DNA of 64,000 nucleotides from Bettongia penicillata ogilbyi (GCA_023548195.1 JAJHZJ010000221.1:4068999-4132998); one strand, 5' to 3'; numbered from the stretch's first letter, positions 52,560-63,557 are shown. Notes: generated by a model not told the origin, from the sequence alone. Program-made: numbers and translations.

Positions 52560-54055
52560 ATTATTTTCTTCAGTGTTATTTTGTATCTCTTACCATTTGC
52601 TCATTGTTGTTTTTTAAGGAGTCAGTTTCCACAGTATTGTTTTGTGTCTCTTTCATCATTTGGCCACTTCTGATTTTTGAGGAATTATTTTTCTTTAATA
52701 TCTTTATACTTCTTTTACCAAGCTGTCAAGTATTGCCTTTTCATAATTTTCTTGCATATCTCTCATTTCTTTTCCCAATTAGTCTTCTATTTCTCTACTT
52801 GATTTTTAAATTGTTTTTGTTTTTTTAATTATCTCTTTAACTTTTCTAAGAATTCTTATTGATCTGTTTTACTTGAGTCTTCAGTTATAGATGTTTTCAA
52901 GTCATTGTCTTCTTCTGTGTTTGTACCTTGAACTCTCTTGACAGCATTTCGATTTTTTTATGGTTAAGTTTTTTTAAAAAATTATTATCGTTTGGTCATT
53001 TTCTAGTCTATTTCCTAACTTTGAGCTTTCTGTTGTATTGGGCCCTGCTCGTCTCTGGAGGAAACGACTGACTTGAGCTTCTGTCTTTTATGTCCTTCTG
53101 CTGTTTTCTTCTACTATTGTCTTTCTGCTCATTTCCGGGGACCTATAAGTTTTCAGTGCTTGCCTATTCATTGCCCTCTCAGTTCGCTCTTCAAATTCCT
53201 GACCTAGTTTGGATCTGTTGACTTGAGTGTGGTCAAGTTTCCATAGACTGCTGCTAGACTTAGTCACAATTAACTTGCTGGGAGTTTCTAAGGTTCAGTG
53301 ACTGAACTACTGGCTCCTCTTGGTTTTGCTTTCTACCCTGGTTTATTCTACCAGAGACTTATCTGTGGGACAAAAGGTTAGAAATGAGTCTCCACTCTGT
53401 CCTTGGGCTCAGAGCCACATAGCTATTTTTCTGAAATTTGTTCCTTGCTCCTTAGGTAGGTAGGACTGAGGCCCTTAGACCCCAATCAGGACTGCTCCTC
53501 TCTGCCCTGGGAGTGTGACCCATCACATAATGGGTGATGGAGCTGCAGCTCTGAGAGTTTGTACTGAGATCCTGCAGGACCACTTTTTGCCCAGGTATTC
53601 AGTCAGTTGCATTATTATTTCTGGGTGCTCAGGGCTGCTGTTGTTACTGCCACTGAGGCCTGCTACTTCTGCTAATCCCCTCCATGCTGCTGCCATCTTG
53701 CTGTTGGACTCAGATGATCCTGGAGGAGAGATTGGGGCTAATGACTTTGCGCAGCCCTGACTCACTTAAATCCAATTCTCTTGCAAGTCAAGACATCACC
53801 CTCTTGATATCATTGGTCCTCTGCAAGAACAAAGCTCAAACAACAAGGATGCTGTGTTTCTGACCACCTCCCACCCTAGTGTCTATAGACATCTTTTTCT
53901 ATCTTCTTCAGATGCCCTGGGCTGGAAAAAGAACTCATTGTGACTTTTTTCTTGTCCTTCCCACTCAGAATTTGGATTTCATGCATTTTCTAGGTAGTTG
54001 TGGAGGGGTTGTCATGTGAAAACTCTAGCTCTCACTCCATCATCTCAATTCTTCC
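52560..54055 (-). repeat. Antisense L1-type 5' UTR and ORF1 N-terminal region
   Basis: 52560-53000 is the complement of an ORF1 coiled-coil coding region ('cttgcatatctctcatttct', 'tttcccaattagtcttctat' mirror the HAL1 'gagatgcaagaaaag' and 'aaactgggaag' segments). 53000-54055 fits the complement of an L1 leader, ending in 'cactccatcatctcaattct', which may mirror 'agatggcggagtag'. Split by a SINE at 53695-53850. Frames at 52427-52828 and 53515-53765 are by-products. Confidence 0.45.
53695..53850 (+). mobile_element. SINE with RTE-LINE 3' tail
   Basis: Short sense copy: 'gatgatcctggaggagagat', 'gctaatgactttgcgcagcc', 'caagtcaagacatcaccctc', tail 'gatatcattggtcctctgca' and 'agaacaaagctcaaacaaca'. 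Confidence 0.65.
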
Positions 54056-54059
54056 CCCA

Positions 54060-54192
54060 CAACCCTATTCTTAATATTCCTCTCCTTGACGGTAGGGACT
54101 GTTTCTTGCCTCCTTTTATATGTCTGGAACTTAGCACAGTGTCTGGCACATGCTAGGCACTTAATAAAGGTTTTCATTATTGATTATTTATG
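54060..54192 (+). repeat. L2 LINE 3' end
   Basis: 'cttgacggtagggactgttt', 'cttagcacagtgtctggcac', 'aggcacttaataaaggtttt' and 'attgatt'. Confidence 0.75.
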
Positions 54193-54480
54193 GAGTCAAC
54201 AAATACTTATTTAACGTCTATTATGAACCACACACTCTGCTCTGTACTGAGAACAGAGACCAAAAACTGATAGGATCTTTGCCCCACCAGATTATCTGTA
54301 TGGTATTTTCTTCTCTTGTGAATAAAACCTAGAAAAAAAATACAGAGGTGATCTGGCAACAAGAAGAGAATAAAAAAAAGTGCAAGAATGTTAAACTGAG
54401 CACCAAGATACTGTGGCAGAAACAAAAGAGTAGTGAAAAAGGATCAGAAATTGGGTGTGGAAGATCTCTGAAGCATAACC
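54193..54480. other. Non-genic stretch
   Basis: AT-rich. Overlapping minus-strand frames at 54207-54678 have no domain. Confidence 0.45.
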
Positions 54481-54481
54481 A

Positions 54482-54725
54482 AGGAAGAGGGGATAGAAAG
54501 GAAGGAAATAAGCATTGATTAAACACCTACTATGTGATAGGCACTGCACTGTGCTAAAATGGTCCTCTGTCTTGTGAGGCATTATTATCCCCATCTTATA
54601 GATGAGGAAACTGAAGCAGACAGAGGTTAAGTGACTTGCCCCCAGGATCATGTAGCTAGTGAGTTCCTGAGGCCACATTTGAACTCAGATTTTCCTGCCA
54701 CCAGACCCAGTGCTTCCTTGACTTC
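54482..54725 (-). repeat. MIR SINE
   Basis: Antisense: 'gattaaacacctactatgtg', 'ataggcactgcactgtgcta', 'gatgaggaaactgaagcaga', 'ggttaagtgacttgccccca', 'ccagacccagtgcttcc'. Confidence 0.75.
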
Positions 54726-54924
54726 CTTACCTTGCTTCTTCCTTAGAAGGAGAAAAGAAGTGCCCCTTCACATACTTCTCCCACTCGCCAAGTCATCACT
54801 CTTCCTGGTCCCCAAACTCAGGTATTTTTAGTAGGTCTCTGGCAGCAGTCTCATACTGTCTGAAAAATATGCCTCAAGAAATACAGCCAGTCTTGCTAGA
54901 CAGTATCTGTGGTACTCTCTCTGT

Positions 54925-55075
54925 GGCTGCACATTTCAGAGTACTAGGTTTGGATTCAGGAGACTTGCATTTATATTTTGGCTATAATAATCACTATGTG
55001 ACCCTAAACAAATTGTTAATTCTCTGAACCTGAGTTTCTTCATATGGATGTAGAGAAGACCCTGGGCTCACTCTT
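54925..55075 (+). repeat. MIR SINE fragment
   Basis: 'ggtttggattcaggagactt', 'actatgtgaccctaaacaaa', 'tctgaacctgagtttcttca'. Sense, diverged. Confidence 0.6.
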
Positions 55076-55189
55076 CCAACCTTTACTTGCCTTGGTAGGC
55101 TGGGGTCCAGAGTGCATTCTTAGGTTGATCCTGAAGAGTTTGGGAAGTTGGCAAATATTTAACAACTGGCTCTCTAAAAAAATATATAC

Positions 55190-55430
55190 ATGCCACATTT
55201 TAAAGTTTAATCCACATTGACATTTTTCTTATCACTTTCGTAAGTCTAGACCATAAACAAAATGATAACTCAAAAATGTTCACACTGAAACAATCTACCT
55301 TCAATCAGGTTTCTTTTTCTAGTTGCTGTAGCTCACAGGTTTCAGATGGACTCCTCCACTGATTATCAATTAACATTAATGCTCCAGCCAGAATTAATTA
55401 GCTCTTAGAAATGGATATTTGTTAAGGTGG
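55190..55430. promoter_or_regulatory. Candidate conserved non-coding element
   Basis: Repeat-free, AT-rich, with homeodomain-like words: TTTAATCCACATTGACA near 55206, TGATTATCAATTAACATTAATG near 55360 and AGAATTAATTAGCTC near 55389. Function and conservation are inferred from texture only. Confidence 0.3.
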
Positions 55431-57469
55431 TATAGTAAGAACAGTTGGGTCAAAATATCCCATCAACCTAAAGGCATAATATCCTACCCATACATATAGA
55501 GTCCTGCAGAGAGGGGACCTAGTGCTAGAAAGTACATACAGCAAGAAGTAATTCACAGCTCCTAATTAAATGGAAGTCTCCTTCTTCCTTTGTGGAATTC
55601 ACATAAAGTTCCATTGAGATATGTATTACTTTCTGTTGGGTTTCTTACAGCACCAATTTTTCCTCAACGTTTAAGTGATAAGATGCTGCCATCAGCCACT
55701 GCTGTCAAGGGACAAGGATGTCCCATGGTAAGCACCAAATCTTCCAAACTTTCAAAATTTGGCAGATCTTCCTATGGTTAATGGAGAAGAAGGTGGAGGT
55801 GATCAAGGTTCTCGACCTTCCCCCCACCTCCCAGGTCCTCCTCCAGCAGTTCACTACTCTTTCCCTACTGGCTTGGAATTCTAGATTCTGAAATGGCTGG
55901 TTATTTTCCTCAAACCCCCACAGGTATGACTGAGTCTTCTCATGCAATCCTAAGAAAGCCATTTCCTCAATGACTTTTACTTCTTTCAAGTTCATTAAGG
56001 ACTTGGAGGCATTGGTTCCATAGAGGATTCTAACCAGATAAAAGCATTAGGACTATTAGAAGTCCACCACCTTTACAAGTAAATTGGGAGATAATCATAG
56101 AACAACTTCTCTCGTGGGTTGTGGTGAGAAAGCACAGGATTAAGGTAGTATAGAAATGTGTGATACTGTGATAGAAGAGGACGAGGAAGTCTCTACTTGC
56201 CTCCCCACCCTTCACCCTAACAAATATCTTTCCCAATGCCAACCATTCAGCAGGGCCTAAAATTCCTATTATTAAAGATTGATTCTTTGAGTTCAAGCAA
56301 TGCTCTCTAAGATGGATAATGCAAAACCTTTTTGTTCTTGAATTTCATTGTGAGTGAATTTATCAACTCCTTCCAGTGATAGCTAGCTGGGAGTGGATCC
56401 CAAGAAGAGGCACACAGTTCTGATTAGAAAGATGAGAGGAGTGAGGGATTTTCAGAGCCAAGGAAGGCACAACAATCATGAGGTTCCCTGGCAGTCAAAG
56501 GGTACACAACTGAAGATGGTACTTGGCATTGGCAGCTAATCACACCTCTTCTCGTTGGATAGGCATAGATTCCCAGGTCTGTAGCCCAACAGTAGCCCCA
56601 GTCTGTTCTTATCACATAGGTTTGAAATAGGATGTATCTAGGGCAGAGGGGATCTGTGAGTAGGTTCTACTACCAATGGCCATGGTAACTCTAGTTCCTT
56701 CATGGGTCTGGGAGCAGGGATGTATTCATACGCACAAGGCTAAGTATGGGGTTGGTTGGGCACATACATAACAGGGGCTTAATACACACTGTTTCATTGA
56801 ACAGCGCCTGAATCTATCCTGCCCACCCTACTACTGGAACAGAAAATCAAGAAAGAATTCATATGACTAATATCAGCCCCATCCTCAGGGCCAAGTTTTA
56901 AAATGTGCTAGGCCATTTTAAAGGAACAGGAAGTCATGGAAATTAAATACTGATCTTTGTAAAACTATACTTGAATTATTCAGTGGTTGATTACCTAATG
57001 CTTCCATGATCCAGGCTCTTCTAGACTTTTCTCCTCCCTCCTGTGGACTGCTTCCAGGTTTGGGTCCTGTCCTTGTCTATTAGGAACCTTTCTGGATCAC
57101 CTGCCCTTGGGGCTAGGCTCTGCAACACATGAAGAGAGGAGGGTGAGGATGCTACAGACCAGCTCAGAATGTGCTGGAGGAAGAAAAAGCAAGGGAGTTG
57201 AGCCTAGTGTATTTAAGAGTGAATGGTGCAAGGCCTTTCCCCTCAGCTGCATCTTGCTAGTGCCAATTTAGGGGGCGGCATTTCCCTCCAGCAAAGTCTG
57301 ACTCAAAGATAGCCAGAAACCCTGTCTCATGGATCAGAAAAGAAATAAATAAGACACAGCTATGTTCCAGAGGTCCCATGCTGAGACTCAGTATCGTCCA
57401 GAAATTGAATTTATGATATCCATGTGATGAATGAGTCTTTAACACGCCTTTACTATTCCCTAGATTACA
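55431..57469. other. Non-genic stretch
   Basis: About 2 kb without recognised repeats. Frames at 55590-55995 and 56030-56615 have no domain. The part 56860-57000 is AT-rich and repeat-free with words such as GTTTTAAAATGTGCTAGG and could be another conserved element. Confidence 0.45.
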
Positions 57470-57760
57470 GAAACACAGAATTTTGGAGTTGGGAAGAAGC
57501 TCACTGGCCATTCAGTTCAACCCATTCCAAAAGAAGAAGATGTACTATGACATATCAGATAAATGGTCACCCAGACCACTAGAAAACCTTCCAAGGAGAG
57601 GGCACTAGGTAGCCCAGGAAGCAGCCCATCTCACTTTGAGGTGCTTCTGATTGCTCGAGGGTGTTGGTTGTTTTTGTTTTTCCTGACATCAAATCTATAT
57701 TTGTAGGTTTCATTTCTTGGCAGAAAAGCCAGAGAAGATGGATGGATTCATCAGCTCTTT
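57470..57760 (+). repeat. Ancient interspersed repeat, family uncertain
   Basis: 'attttggagttgggaagaag', 'cattcagttcaacccattcc', 'aatggtcacccagaccacta', 'cttccaaggagagggcacta', then 'gtttttcctgacatcaaat'. I recognise this order from an old mammalian repeat but cannot name it with certainty. Confidence 0.4.
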
Positions 57761-57949
57761 AGTCTTTTTCTCTTTTATGCTGTTAAGATGATAAATCAAC
57801 CCATGAAAGGGAGCAAAGTAAAGGGACATCTTCCATCCTTAGAGTTATGGGAGAGGATAGGGAGTGTTTGCTCATCAATCGTACCCTGCTCTTATATACC
57901 TTACACTCTCTAAGCTCTCAACTGATACGTTCCAAAATTCTGGGATCCA

Positions 57950-58255
57950 CACAATAACTGCCATTTTTAAGGCACTTTACATAAGCTATCTCATCAAAAA
58001 AAAAAAATTTAAGTTAAAAATTGCTTTTACATGTAAGTGGACAAAAAAATTACATACACTAGTTCATTTGATCCTTAGCAGAGGTACTCTCATTATGCCC
58101 ATTTACACATTGATGCCCATTCTCAGATAAGGAAACTGAGAAATGTGAAATAGTTTGCCCAGGGTCTGCGTCTGAGTCAAGATTGAAACTTACATCTTTC
58201 TGGCTCCAAGCCTAGTGCTCGATCTACCTTGTCCACTAGCTGCTTCATATAGCTA
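57950..58255 (-). repeat. MIR SINE (two segments)
   Basis: 'ggcactttacataagctatc', then an A/T-rich insertion near 57998-58050, then 'tcatttgatccttagcagag', 'cagataaggaaactgagaaa' and 'cttgtccactagctgc'. Confidence 0.6.
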
Positions 58256-59420
58256 AACAACTGCTTCAGATTTTGTTCCTGTGGGCAGACCAAAGAGACT
58301 GTGCACAGAAACTGTGCCATCAATTTTTGCCCCATGATGGCGCCTCTTTTCACCTTCTAGGCAGAACCACAGAAAAGCCAGGCTATCCATACAGCCTTCT
58401 CCAGATTCTTCTTTTACTTTCGTGTAAATGAAGCATCTAGGCAGGCCCTAAATCACCTCTGCCATTTGCTTTCTCTCTGCCAGCTCAGCCCCTAGTGTAA
58501 ACCATCTCACACACAGACTGGCCTTGTTGGGCCCAGGCACACCATATAAATTCTCTAGTGGAGCAAGGAGGTAACTGACCTCTGCTGAGACATGGCTTTT
58601 TCTTAAACCCACAGCATCCATCCCTCCAGGAAGGGCAGGTTTTGCTGGTGCTCAGGTTTCTGAGTTTAGGCTGCCACAAGAAAAGGCACAAGGAGGAGAG
58701 GAGAAGGATAGAAAAAGATGCATATACGCTCATAGGTAAGGTTGAGATCATGGAAATTGATGATGTATGGCCATGAGAGTCACCACCAAAAGAGTGATTT
58801 AAAGACCGATAGATAACTGGGGGAGGGGGGAGTTGACACGAGGACCATTAAGTTCTATAATCATTTGATTTCCAAGTGATCTGAGACAATGAATGGTCAC
58901 ATAAAAATCTATATGTTGTACATAATCCTTAATGTGCCTTTTAGCATGCCATCTTTTACTTTAAATTACACCTTATCCAGATTTTAAGATCTAAGGTAGG
59001 CTAATTAGCTACCCCATTGCTGCATCCTGGTCCCACCACTATTTCTTTTGAAATGGTGGGACCCCTCACTAACCAGATTTCAAGGGATGCACAGCCCTGA
59101 CCTTTAGCCTCAGAATCTGAGGGCATCTTAGCCAATAGAGTCATCAAGGTCTGGTGCCTAATTGTCCTGATTAGGTTACAACTTAAAGGTATGCCAAGAA
59201 TGGGAAAAGGAACACGGAGAGCATGTTCATTGGTATAGAAGCACAGCTACTACAAGGGCTTTAGGTGTAACTCCTGAGAAGGCAACGTTAACCTCCTTAG
59301 GTGCCACTATTTCAATTCAAGACTTTTTTTCCCCTGATCTGCAAATGTCCCCCTGTTCCTCTTCTTTCCCCATCCAGTCCCAAGGTATCTTGGGTAAGAG
59401 AGCACTACAGGCAACTGAAA
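58256..59420. other. Non-genic stretch
   Basis: No gene or repeat recognised. The minus-strand frame 58485-58751 and plus-strand frame 59301-59594 have no domain. Confidence 0.5.
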
Positions 59421-59424
59421 CGAT

Positions 59425-59525
59425 TGGCTAAAACTAAGCTTGAATTAGGTCAAAGGGCCACACTTGAGGACCTAGAGGGCCACATGTGGCCTCTAGGCCA
59501 CAGACTTCCCACCCTTGCCCTAGAC
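59425..59525. repeat. MITE-like fragment with a palindrome
   Basis: 'aaagggccacacttgaggac' leads into a palindrome at 59471-59497 (core 'gccacatgtggc', flanks 'cctagag' and 'ctctagg'), then 'ccacagacttcccacccttg'. The ending resembles short hAT-derived mammalian repeats; the family is a guess. Confidence 0.35.
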
Positions 59526-59739
59526 TGTCTCCTTCATTTAAAAAAAAAAAACAAGGGACCATCAGGGAAATCATCCATTAAGGGATGGACCTAAGTCTAT
59601 TTATTGACTGAGATTGGTAGGCTTTTCTGACTTAGCCCCTCAAAGGACCAAATCTGCTTTGTTTACTAGACCTCAAAGCAGCCATAGGGAGATTTCAGGG
59701 GCAAATGAGGAAAGCCTCCCCGCCTGTCCCACCCCCAAT

Positions 59740-60420
59740 ATCTCCTCACCTGCTTATTAATTTGTCAAATGCCCTTTGGAGGACAAAGCTTTTCATTCTG
59801 CAATTAGAGATAAAGTATTTAAAATGCAAATAGCTGGCAGAGGTGAATAGTGATTCTGTTCCAGTGTCAATCAGCAAGGGCAGACAACATTCACCTTGCC
59901 AGCTGGTGGGGTGGGGAGGAGGCAGGAGGAGAAGGAGGTTAGGAATGGACTGCTTCTGAGACAGAGGAGTTACCACCGAGGGAGAGATGGGGAAAGTCAG
60001 GTGGAATTACAGAAAGGGGAGGCTGAGGACCCAAAATAAACTTTGACAGCTTCATTATTTTTCATAGGGCCTAAGCTGTTTACCTTCTACTGCATTCATG
60101 CTGCAATTTAGCAGGAGCTCTGCCAAGCCTGATTAACCAAGACCTCTTTCTAGGTCACACTTGCTTTGCTCCCGAGGCAGTATATTCCACCACCATATAT
60201 GTGATCTATTCTATCCCTGCAACACATTGATGTAATGTAGGCACCATCTTGGAGTAGCCATTATATTTAATTATTCCATTAGCCATTTATCTAAGTAATG
60301 TTAAATGCCATTGTAGAAAACTCAATTTGCAGATTATTAATCTGTCCCTGAATTGGTGCTAAAAATCAAAAGCCTTTAACTGTTTTCTGCCTGCCCTAAT
60401 GACGAACTATGAGTACCTGG
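59740..60420. promoter_or_regulatory. Candidate conserved non-coding element cluster
   Basis: Two repeat-free blocks. 59745-59860 has TTATTAATTTGTCAAATG, a GACAAAG core, GCAATTAGAG and AAAATGCAAATAG. 60040-60420 has CTTCATTATTTTTCATAG, TTTAATTATTCCATTAG, CAGATTATTAATCTGTCC and CTAAAAATCAAAAG. The words suggest homeodomain, POU and HMG sites. No open frame or splice-site pattern. Conservation is inferred and not measured. Confidence 0.35.
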
Positions 60421-60469
60421 GTCTTCTTCCCTCCCTAGATCCATTATTTCGTTGGTATTAGGCACTACC

Positions 60470-60720
60470 AGTAGCATATGATGATGATGATAATAATGGG
60501 AAATTTTACATAGCACTTTAAGATTTGCAAAACACTTTGCACAGACTATGTCATATGATCTTCACAACAACTCTGAAACAGGGGCTATTTTTGTCCACAT
60601 TTTACAGATAAGGAAACTGAGCACGAGAGAACTAGATCTACTTCCCCAGGGTCACACAATGGCAAACTGTGAGGGAGGATTTGGTCTCAGATTAGCCGCA
60701 CTCCAGACCCATCCAGCCAT
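60470..60720 (-). repeat. MIR SINE
   Basis: Antisense: 'catagcactttaagatttgc', 'atgatcttcacaacaactct', 'ttttacagataaggaaactg', 'ccccagggtcacacaatggc'. The plus-strand frame at 60548-60817 runs through it and is incidental. Confidence 0.75.
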
Positions 60721-60764
60721 TTGTCAGGAGTTCAAAGTCTTAGAGACTTGCCTGGGAGAAGTAA

Positions 60765-61015
60765 GGGGTGACATCATCATCACCTCAAGAGTTTATAGAA
60801 TGCCTACTGTATGCTAGACACTGTGCAAAGTGCTTTACAAATACTACCTTATTTGTTACGCAATACGACCCTGGGTGGTATCCCCATTTTACAGCTCAAG
60901 AAGTTGAGGCTAACAGCAGTTAAGTGACTTGACTAACGTCACAGAGCCAGTCTATGTCAGATGTGGAACTTGAACTCACAGGTCTTCCTGATTCTGACCA
61001 TACTGCCTCTCAAAT
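60765..61015 (-). repeat. MIR SINE
   Basis: Antisense: 'gaatgcctactgtatgctag', 'aaagtgctttacaaatacta', 'ccattttacagctcaagaag', 'ttaagtgacttgactaacgt', 'cttgaactcacaggtcttcc'. Confidence 0.75.
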
Positions 61016-61029
61016 TTCAAGTAAGTACT

Positions 61030-61240
61030 TAATGGACTGGTTTGTGATACAGTGGAAGAATACGTACAGGATAGAAATTAATAGATGATTCTAGTCCTGA
61101 GACCTCTATTAGCGCATTGTACGACCTTGGGCAAATCACTTAACTCCTCTCTGCCTTGGTTTCTGCCCATATAAAATGAAAGAGTTGGACTCGATATCCT
61201 CTCTAAAGTTATTTCCAGGTCTAAATTATTTGGATTTTAT
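61030..61240 (+). repeat. MIR SINE
   Basis: Sense: 'gatacagtggaagaatacgt', 'gaccttgggcaaatcactta', 'actcctctctgccttggttt', 'taaaatgaaagagttggact'. It lies opposite the preceding antisense MIR. Confidence 0.7.
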
Positions 61241-61429
61241 CATCCACAATATGCCTTTGTGACTTTTAAACACAGTCCCTCAAACTACCCCTAACACCAT
61301 TCTACTTTGAAGAAATCCTAAGGAAGGAACACATGTTAATGAAAAGATAAGAATACATTTAGTGTATTACTTATTTATGTGTAAATGGCACCTCTCCTAC
61401 TACTTGAAAAGTTGATTTCCTTAAGTAGT

Positions 61430-61800
61430 TTAAATGTTTCCCCTGAAATCCTGTTTATTATCATTAATTGCCCATACCAAACCATTTTTCTTAAAGTACA
61501 CAGAGAAGCTTTAGCCTGATCTTTGTTCGAATTGCCACAAATTCCTAATTCATAGAAGCTGGATCAACAGCATTTCACTAGGTTTTTATTGCATCATAAA
61601 AAGAAATGTTTCATTTATGATTCAGAATGGCCATTAGTCACTAAGTTCCCATCAGTAACCTCCAGGGTGCCTGGATGTGAACCAATCCTGTAACCTATGC
61701 AAATAAGCATCTTCTAATTGCTTCTGCATCAATTACTCATTTTCCAGAAAAGCAATGATCTCTCTTACCTCCTTGAATACCTAACTGTGTATTTGCCTCC
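61430..61800. promoter_or_regulatory. Candidate conserved non-coding element
   Basis: Repeat-free with words such as TTATTATCATTAATTGCCC, TTTTATTGCATCATAAAAAG, CATTTATGATTCAGAATGG, TATGCAAATAAGCATC (octamer-like) and TCTAATTGCTTCTGCATC. No codon structure. Together with the 59.7-60.4 kb blocks it would form a cluster. Inferred from texture only. Confidence 0.35.
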
Positions 61801-61955
61801 CATATTCTCAGGTTATCCACACTTTTGTAACTAGAGATCATTTAGGGTTAGCTGTTAAACACTGGTGAAAATGATCACATTTCCTTAGGGAAAAGTGCTG
61901 GATTTGGGGTCAGTTTTGTTGTTCAAGTGCATCCGACCCTATTTGGGGTTTTCTT

Positions 61956-62092
61956 TTCTTTTTTTCAGGTTAACTACTTATTTAATGTACTTATTGGAAC
62001 AAATGCAAATGACATACACTTTAAAATAAGCATGAATATATACTGTGACTGTTAAAGAACCTGTTTGGCTACCTAGGGACAGAGTTATATTT
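61956..62092 (-). other. 3'-transduced flank carried by HAL1 copy 4
   Basis: Sequence beyond the HAL1 tail but inside the target-site duplication. On the minus strand it ends with ATTAAA (plus-strand TTTAAT at 61981-61986), then 15 bp later a run of seven A, then 'gaa'. The polyadenylation signal and A-run show that it was the true RNA 3' end. It should be copied from DNA next to a source HAL1 elsewhere in the genome. Confidence 0.75.
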
Positions 62093-62935
62093 TCTTTATT
62101 TATTTATTTTAAGTTTTTAACATTCATTTCCACAAAATTTTGAGTTCCGGAGTTTCTCCCCATCTCTCCCCTCCCCCAACTCCAAAACGTCTTGTGTTCT
62201 GATTGCCCCTTCCACCAATGTGCCCTCCCTTCTAACACCCCTCCCTTCCCTTATCCTCACCTGTAGGGCAAGATAAATTTCTATACTCCATTACCTGTAT
62301 TTCTTATTTCCTAGTTGTACGCAAAAAGAAATTCTCAACATTTGTTCCTAAAACTTTGAGTTCCAACTTCTCTCCCTTCCTCCCTCCCTACGCATCCCCA
62401 CTGAGAAGGCAAGCAATTCAATATAGGTTATATATGTGTAGTTTTACAAATGACTTCCATAATAGTCATGTTGTATAAGACTAACTATATTTCCCTCCAT
62501 CCTATCCTGCCCCTCCCCATTTCTTCTATTCTCTCTTTTAACCTTGTCCCTCACCAAGAGTATCTACTTCTAATTGCTCCCTGCTACCATTTACCCTCCC
62601 TTCCATCATCCCCCCCACCTTGCTTATCCCCTTCTCCCCTACTTTCCTGGAGTGTAAGATAGATTTTCATATCCAATTGAGTGTGTATATTATTCCTTCC
62701 TTGAGCCAAATGTGATGAGAGTAAGCTTCACTTTTCCCCTCTCACCTCCTCCCTTTTCCCCTCCATTGGAAAAGCTTTTTTTGCCTCTTCTATGAGAGAT
62801 AATTTGTCCCATTCCATTTCTCCCTTTAGCCTCCCAATATATTCCTCTCTCACCCCTTAATTTTATTTTTTTAGATATTATCCCTTCCTATTCAACTCAC
62901 CCTGTGCTCTCTGTCTTTGTCTCTGTCTCTGTCTG

Positions 62936-62998
62936 TGTGTATATATATATATATATATATAGATGTATAGATGCATATGTACATATATGTGTGTGTAT
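62936..62998. repeat. TA/TG microsatellite in the HAL1 3' UTR
   Basis: (TA)n then GTGTGT. It is the equivalent of the CA block of the other copies. Frames across it (62897-63203) are artefacts. Confidence 0.8.
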
Positions 62999-63290
62999 AA
63001 TCCCTCCAACTACCCAGATACTGAGAAAAGTTTCAAGAGTTACAAATATTATCTTTCCATGTAGGAATGTAAACAGTTCAACTTTGGTAAGTCTATTTGG
63101 GGTTTTCTTGACAAAAATACTGGACTGGTTTGCCATTTCCTTCTCCAGCTTAATTTTACAGATAAGGAAACTGAGACAGACAGGGTTGCCCAGGGCCACA
63201 TAGCTAATAAGTATCTGAGATTTGGAATCATGAAGATGAGAGGTCCTGACTCCAGGCCCAGAAGTCTATGCACTGTGCCACCTTGATGCC

Positions 63291-63425
63291 TTTTGAGTCA
63301 GAGGACCTAGGTTTGAATCCTTGCTGCTTCTTACATAATACATATTTATTTTGGACAAATTTCTGGGTCTCAGTCTCTTGGTCTGAAAAAGGAGGAGATT
63401 GCTAAAGTCCTTTCACTTTCTAAAA
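63291..63425 (+). repeat. MIR SINE fragment
   Basis: 'gagtcagaggacctaggttt', 'gaatccttgctgcttcttac', 'tctgggtctcagtctcttgg'. Sense, truncated. Confidence 0.5.
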
Positions 63426-63472
63426 TATGTTCTTATTATCACTCTAAAGACTTTTACCAGAGATCTGATTTT

Positions 63473-63557
63473 GGTAGACAGATAGATAGACAGACAGATA
63501 GATGAATGAATAAGTAAATAATTGATTAGTGAATAAATGAATGAATGAATGAATAAG
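63473..63557. repeat. (GATA)n and (GAAT)n tetranucleotide repeats
   Basis: A few GATA/GACA units at 63476-63504 and GAAT units at 63531-63556. Confidence 0.85.

Larger units (their letters stand above)
61956..63092 (-). mobile_element. HAL1 copy 4: 5'-truncated, with a 3' transduction
   Basis: A minus-strand insertion bracketed by the perfect 17-bp duplication 'ctatttggggttttctt' (61939-61955 and 63093-63109). Read on the minus strand it starts just after ORF1 (at 63092, 'cttaccaaagttgaactgtt' region), includes the CA/TA block and polypurine 3' UTR, and reaches the HAL1 end near 62090 ('aaataaataaataaag'). It then continues for about 135 bp of unrelated sequence to an A-run. It lacks the 5' UTR and ORF1. 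Confidence 0.85.
61914..63290 (-). mobile_element. WSINE split by HAL1 copy 4
   Basis: 3' part at 61914-61955 ('ttttgttgttcaagtgcatc', 'cgaccctatttggggttttc'). It resumes at 63093 with the duplicated 'ctatttggggttttctt' and continues through 'ccatttccttctccagctta', 'gataaggaaactgagacaga' and the tRNA-like head ending near 63290. The interruption is exactly at the HAL1 target-site duplication. Confidence 0.9.

Noticed and set aside
52427..52828. 133-codon hydrophobic frame as a membrane protein
   Set aside because: It is the antisense of an AT-rich L1 coiled-coil coding region. The F/L/I richness is a by-product.
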